Below are positions 63,964-64,000 of a stretch of 64,000 nucleotides of DNA, one piece after another (positions within the stretch are counted from its first letter, which is position 1; each line of letters opens with the position of its first letter). The notes below the pieces were generated by a model. It worked only from the letters and a program-made list of their open reading frames with translations, made no database searches and had not been told where the DNA came from. The stretch is from an uncultured Pseudacidovorax sp. GTDB lineage: Bacteria > Pseudomonadota > Gammaproteobacteria > Burkholderiales > Burkholderiaceae_C. The position numbers and the translations under genes are program-made. The stretch spans positions 1 to 64,000 of the forward strand of contig NZ_CAJYES010000226.1 in NCBI RefSeq assembly GCF_913773995.1, read 5' to 3'.

Positions 63964-64000
63964 ATCGCCCCACGCCGGACCCCGCCTTTGCCCTGCCGCG

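Overview
The window is 64 kb of very GC-rich, gene-dense DNA with no rRNA, tRNA, phage or IS element that I can recognise. Gene content (a complete box benzoyl-CoA pathway with boxR, several ABC and Bug-type binding proteins, UbiM-like hydroxylase, UdgX) and the dispersed GGCTGAGCCTGTCGAAG and CCCCCAGGCTCCGCG repeats point to a betaproteobacterium of the order Burkholderiales, probably Comamonadaceae or a close relative. This is inference from content; no marker gene was available.

Region 1 (1-24 kb) is mixed housekeeping and stress functions: a glycine-zipper lipoprotein cut by the window edge, the lytic transglycosylase mltA, two Tat-exported PhoX-family lipoproteins each preceded by a candidate PHO box, a membrane-anchored metallophosphoesterase, a two-gene DNA-repair module (UdgX fusion plus radical SAM protein), the ybhP-clsB-ybhN cardiolipin set, a Spy-like protein, a Cache-type adenylate cyclase, a UbiM-like hydroxylase, a bacteriohemerythrin, a holin-like protein and an MFS transporter.

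Region 2 (24-46 kb) is catabolic. Acetoacetyl-CoA synthetase faces a TetR gene across tandem operator-like sites. TetR leads an operon for an NMT1/SsuA-type ABC transporter, followed by a cyclase-family hydrolase and fumarylacetoacetase. Next comes the aerobic benzoyl-CoA (box) cluster. boxC, boxB and boxA run leftward. boxR (also leftward) is divergent from a rightward DUF4863-boxD-benzoate-CoA ligase-hydrolase series. A MazEF-like toxin-antitoxin pair lies between boxC and boxR. Both outward promoters carry TGCA elements that overlap promoter boxes, which fits BoxR repression.

Region 3 (45-64 kb) continues with a branched-chain-type ABC transporter (livKHMGF order) that may import aromatic acids, a Crp/Fnr regulator, and a rightward set of BKACE enzyme, second binding protein, 3-hydroxyacyl-CoA dehydrogenase-like protein and feruloyl-CoA-synthase-like ligase. 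It is followed by a leftward Bug-type binding protein plus N,N-dimethylformamidase-like protein, a class III aminotransferase divergent from a LysR gene, a glutathione transferase, a small membrane protein and a hotdog thioesterase. Fumarylacetoacetase and the BKACE enzyme both yield acetoacetate, which the acetoacetyl-CoA synthetase would activate; this link is inferred. The most notable non-coding signals are the matched box promoters, the PHO boxes, the palindrome before the toxin-antitoxin pair, and several repeat families, one of which is embedded in frame in a permease gene.
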